7,633 bases of DNA from an uncultured delta proteobacterium (GTDB lineage Bacteria; Desulfobacterota; WTBG01; CAIYCZ01). Below the pieces are notes generated by a model. The model was not told the origin of the DNA. It ran no database searches and was given only the letters and a program-made list of their open reading frames with translations. The stretch covers positions 1 to 7,633 of the forward strand of contig CAIYCZ010000210.1 of NCBI GenBank assembly GCA_903924805.1. The letters run 5' to 3'. The translations under genes were made by a program, and so were the position numbers. Shown piece by piece: positions 6,441 through 7,633 of the stretch (its first letter is position 1; every line of letters begins with the position of its first letter).

Positions 6441-6670
6441 TGTCTGTCTAAGTCACTTGAAAAGAAAAATTCCGTGTGGTGTTTGACGCTATCAGGGCAC
6501 TGATGGCAGAGCCCGAAAAGCCCAAACGAAAAATCGGGTTTGTGGTGAAGGAAAAGACCGCTGGCTATAAAACTAAAAGAGAGTATGTCCACAGTCTGCG
6601 CGGCAAGTACAAAGGCAAAAGGCTTCTTAAATCTCTGATGGCAGAAAAAAAGTATGAGAAGGGGTTATAA
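6441..6670 (+). pseudogene. C-terminal relic of the interrupted ORF6N gene
   Basis: The frame CLSKSLEKK (6441-6467) corresponds to the LEKKYD region of ORF6N proteins. Just after it a short deletion at an A-run shifts the frame into KFRVVFDAIRALM, then EPEKPKRKIGFVVKEK. That is the usual end of ORF6N family proteins, and it is the piece missing from the fragment at 4826-5104. An open frame from GTG 6476 (64 codons) covers it, but it lacks a ribosome site. From about 6581 the tail continues with REYVHSLRGKYKGKRLLKSL and ends EKKYEKGL. This part is lysine-rich and not typical of ORF6N; it may come from a different small gene, perhaps an antitoxin-like protein, which I cannot confirm. The shift, missing start and split location all mark it as a relic. 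Confidence 0.7.
6536..6580 (+). repeat. Direct repeat copy 1, ORF6N tail (GFVVKEK)
   Basis: This stretch starts GGGTTTGTGGTGAAGGA and encodes GFVVKEKTAGYKTK within the ORF6N C-terminal relic. It matches 6684-6728 over about 45 bp: the first 17 bases are identical and the rest differs at scattered positions. Confidence 0.65.
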
Positions 6671-6683
6671 ACAGGGGTCTTCA

Positions 6684-6728
6684 GGGTTTGTGGTGAAGGA
6701 GAAGGCGGCTGTTTATGGAACTGAAGGG
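6684..6728 (+). repeat. Direct repeat copy 2, second ORF6N tail relic
   Basis: The second copy of the 6536-6580 sequence lies 148 bp downstream. Read in the matching frame it gives GFVVKEKAAVYGTEG. It is probably the end of another ORF6N gene whose body has been lost, or a partial tandem duplication. There is no start or ribosome site, so it is not a gene. Confidence 0.6.
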
Positions 6729-6963
6729 GGCGGTTGTGGAAAGTGACCGTTGTTCACCCGAAAAAATAAAAAAACTGGTATGGTGTCACCGGACTTCCTT
6801 CGGGCTGAGCAAGGTAGTGGTTAAGACCGCCGACCTGCGTGCGGCATTGCTCTCCGGTGGTTCCCCTGTAACCACCGCGGAGATGAAGAAGTGATTTGAA
6901 GAATACCTGGACCAACTCACCAAGGGTAAGGAGCCCGGCAAGGTGAGAATCGTATTGGAGTGA
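6715..6963 (+). pseudogene. C-terminal relic of an unidentified protein, interrupted by TGA
   Basis: In the frame ending at TGA 6961-6963 the sequence reads SKVVVKTADLRAALLSGG, SPVTTAEMKK, a TGA at 6892-6894, then FEEYLDQLTKGKEPGKVRIVLE. Both sides of the internal stop look like real protein in one frame, and CGA to TGA would explain the loss of an arginine. The phrase KVRIVLE as a final tail reminds me of the C-termini of large defence-associated ATPases, but I cannot name the family with confidence. The frame opens at ATG 6715 without a ribosome site and directly after the ORF6N tail repeat. The last stop overlaps the leader of the downstream DUF1016 gene (TGA, 3 nt, ATG), an operon-like spacing that suggests the two genes once formed a unit. 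Confidence 0.5.
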
Positions 6964-6966
6964 ACA

Positions 6967-7633
6967 ATGGACACAAACGGACTCACCCGCATACGGCCAG
7001 AAGGCGACGATCTATTTGATCGGGTTGTTTCTATTCTTGAACAAGCGCGCGCCAACGTTGTTCGGTCTGTCAACAACAATATGGTCATCGCCTATTGGCT
7101 CATCGGGCGTGAAATCGTTCAGGAGATTCAGGGTGGAGATGAGCGTGCCGAATACGGCAAGCAGGTAATTGAACAGCTTTCCGCGAAGTTGACCCAAAAG
7201 TACGGGCGTGGTTTTTCCACCACCAACGTGCGCTACTTCCGAACTTTTTACGCGGCCTATTCCGACCGTGTTCCCGAGATTCGCCACATCGCATGTGGCG
7301 AATTCAAAGCGTCCGGAAAACGCCACACTCAAAGTGGCGTTTTGGATGCCATGGCGTTAGCGGTCGAACAAGCCAGCCCCGAGCGAGGGTTCTCGCCCAA
7401 TTTGGGCTGGTCACAGTATCGGACCTTGATGAATGTCGAAAATCAGAATGAACGTCTTTTCTATGAGATCGAAGCAGAGAATGAATGCTGGGAGGTTGAA
7501 CACCTCAAACGCCAGATCCATACCTTTCTTTTTGCAAGGCTTCTGAAGAGCCGAGATAAGGCGGGTGCTATGGAACTTGCCAATCAGGGTCAGAAGATCG
7601 CCGCGCCGGCCGACACGATCAAGAATCCCTACA
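6967..7633 (+). CDS. Second DUF1016 / YhcG-type protein, 3' end cut by window
   Basis: The frame is open from ATG 6967 to the window edge (222 codons). GGAG 6 nt before the ATG supports the start. Residues about 15-105 form a DUF1016_N domain: LFDRVVSILEQARANVVRSV, IAYWLIGREIVQEIQGG, AEYGKQVIEQLSAKLTQKYG, STTNVRYFRTFY. Residues 144-222 continue as in YhcG proteins: NLGWSQYRTLMNVEN, FYEIEAENECWEVEHLKRQI, LLKSRDKAGAMELANQGQ, and IKNPY, which normally leads into the LEFLGL start of the nuclease. The PDDEXK nuclease domain lies outside the window, so intactness cannot be judged. It is clearly not a copy of the first DUF1016 protein; it belongs to a different subgroup. Between the two conserved parts (106-143) is an unusual linker with two RHxx(C/S)G units encoded by palindromes. 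The gene sits 3 nt after the stop of a broken upstream frame. Confidence 0.87.
   Translation, partial: MDTNGLTRIRPEGDDLFDRVVSILEQARANVVRSVNNNMVIAYWLIGREIVQEIQGGDERAEYGKQVIEQLSAKLTQKYGRGFSTTNVRYFRTFYAAYSDRVPEIRHIACGEFKASGKRHTQSGVLDAMALAVEQASPERGFSPNLGWSQYRTLMNVENQNERLFYEIEAENECWEVEHLKRQIHTFLFARLLKSRDKAGAMELANQGQKIAAPADTIKNPY
7279..7303 (+). repeat. Perfect 11-bp inverted repeat inside the second DUF1016 gene
   Basis: ATTCGCCACAT at 7279-7289 and its exact reverse complement at 7293-7303 flank a 3-nt loop (CGC). It encodes IRHIACGEF in the variable linker. Its core CGCCAC-N7-GTGGCG is shared with the palindrome 39 bp downstream. Confidence 0.9.
7317..7343 (+). repeat. Perfect 10-bp inverted repeat inside the second DUF1016 gene
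   Basis: AAAACGCCAC at 7317-7326 and its exact reverse complement at 7334-7343 flank a 7-nt loop (ACTCAAA). It encodes KRHTQSGVL. The final T-run makes it look terminator-like in RNA, but it lies in the middle of an open frame. Its core starts exactly 39 bp after the core of the first palindrome. Confidence 0.9.

Noticed and set aside
6892..6894. TGA as a selenocysteine codon
   Set aside because: No SECIS-like hairpin follows it, the frame has no proper start, and the surrounding region is full of other gene relics, so a nonsense change is simpler.
7317..7343. Intrinsic terminator (GC stem plus T-run)
   Set aside because: The T-run is part of the stem arm and the hairpin lies in the middle of a continuous open frame with conserved domains on both sides.
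7279..7343. CRISPR array
   Set aside because: There are only two units with short dissimilar interiors, inside a coding frame, without spacer-sized intervals of unique sequence.

Overview
The window looks like a piece of a bacterial chromosome of moderate GC, probably from an anaerobic or sulfidic-habitat lineage. That is inferred from the NIF-type Fe-S assembly genes coupled to a serine acetyltransferase, from short exported Gly-rich proteins, and from the mix of ORF6N and DUF1016 genes often seen in environmental and candidate-phylum genomes. No rRNA, tRNA, CRISPR array or intact transposase was seen, so the taxon is not resolved.

Left end (1-901, minus strand): two small genes for predicted Sec-exported proteins of unknown function, the first cut by the window edge. 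A 365-bp AT-rich divergent intergenic region separates them from the plus-strand block.

Centre (1267-4804, plus strand): a compact metabolic cluster. A MacroD/YmdB-type macrodomain hydrolase is followed 40 bp later by nifU (three domains, all nine expected cysteines), nifS (overlapping nifU by ATGA) and an EpsC/CysE-type serine acetyltransferase (overlapping nifS). CysE makes O-acetylserine for cysteine synthesis, NifS takes sulfur from cysteine, and NifU builds Fe-S clusters. Together they form a supply line from serine to Fe-S cluster. No nitrogenase genes are visible, so this may be the cell's general Fe-S system.

Right end (4805-7633, plus strand): an accessory, defence-island-like region full of relics. 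An ORF6N-domain gene has lost its 5' end immediately after cysE. It is split after its DLARK segment by a block of about 1.3 kb, and its 3' end reappears at 6441-6670. The block carries one intact DUF1016/YhcG-type PDDEXK nuclease gene, a 27-codon relic resembling the start of a large restriction-modification-type protein, and a GC-rich imperfect-hairpin sequence that looks like a dispersed repeat. Further right lie a second copy of the ORF6N tail, the C-terminal relic of an unidentified protein interrupted by TGA, and a second DUF1016 gene that runs off the window. This second gene contains two related palindromes (CGCCAC-N7-GTGGCG) exactly 39 bp apart, in frame, encoding a repeated RHxx(C/S)G peptide in the linker between its two domains. 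This is the most unusual structure in the window.
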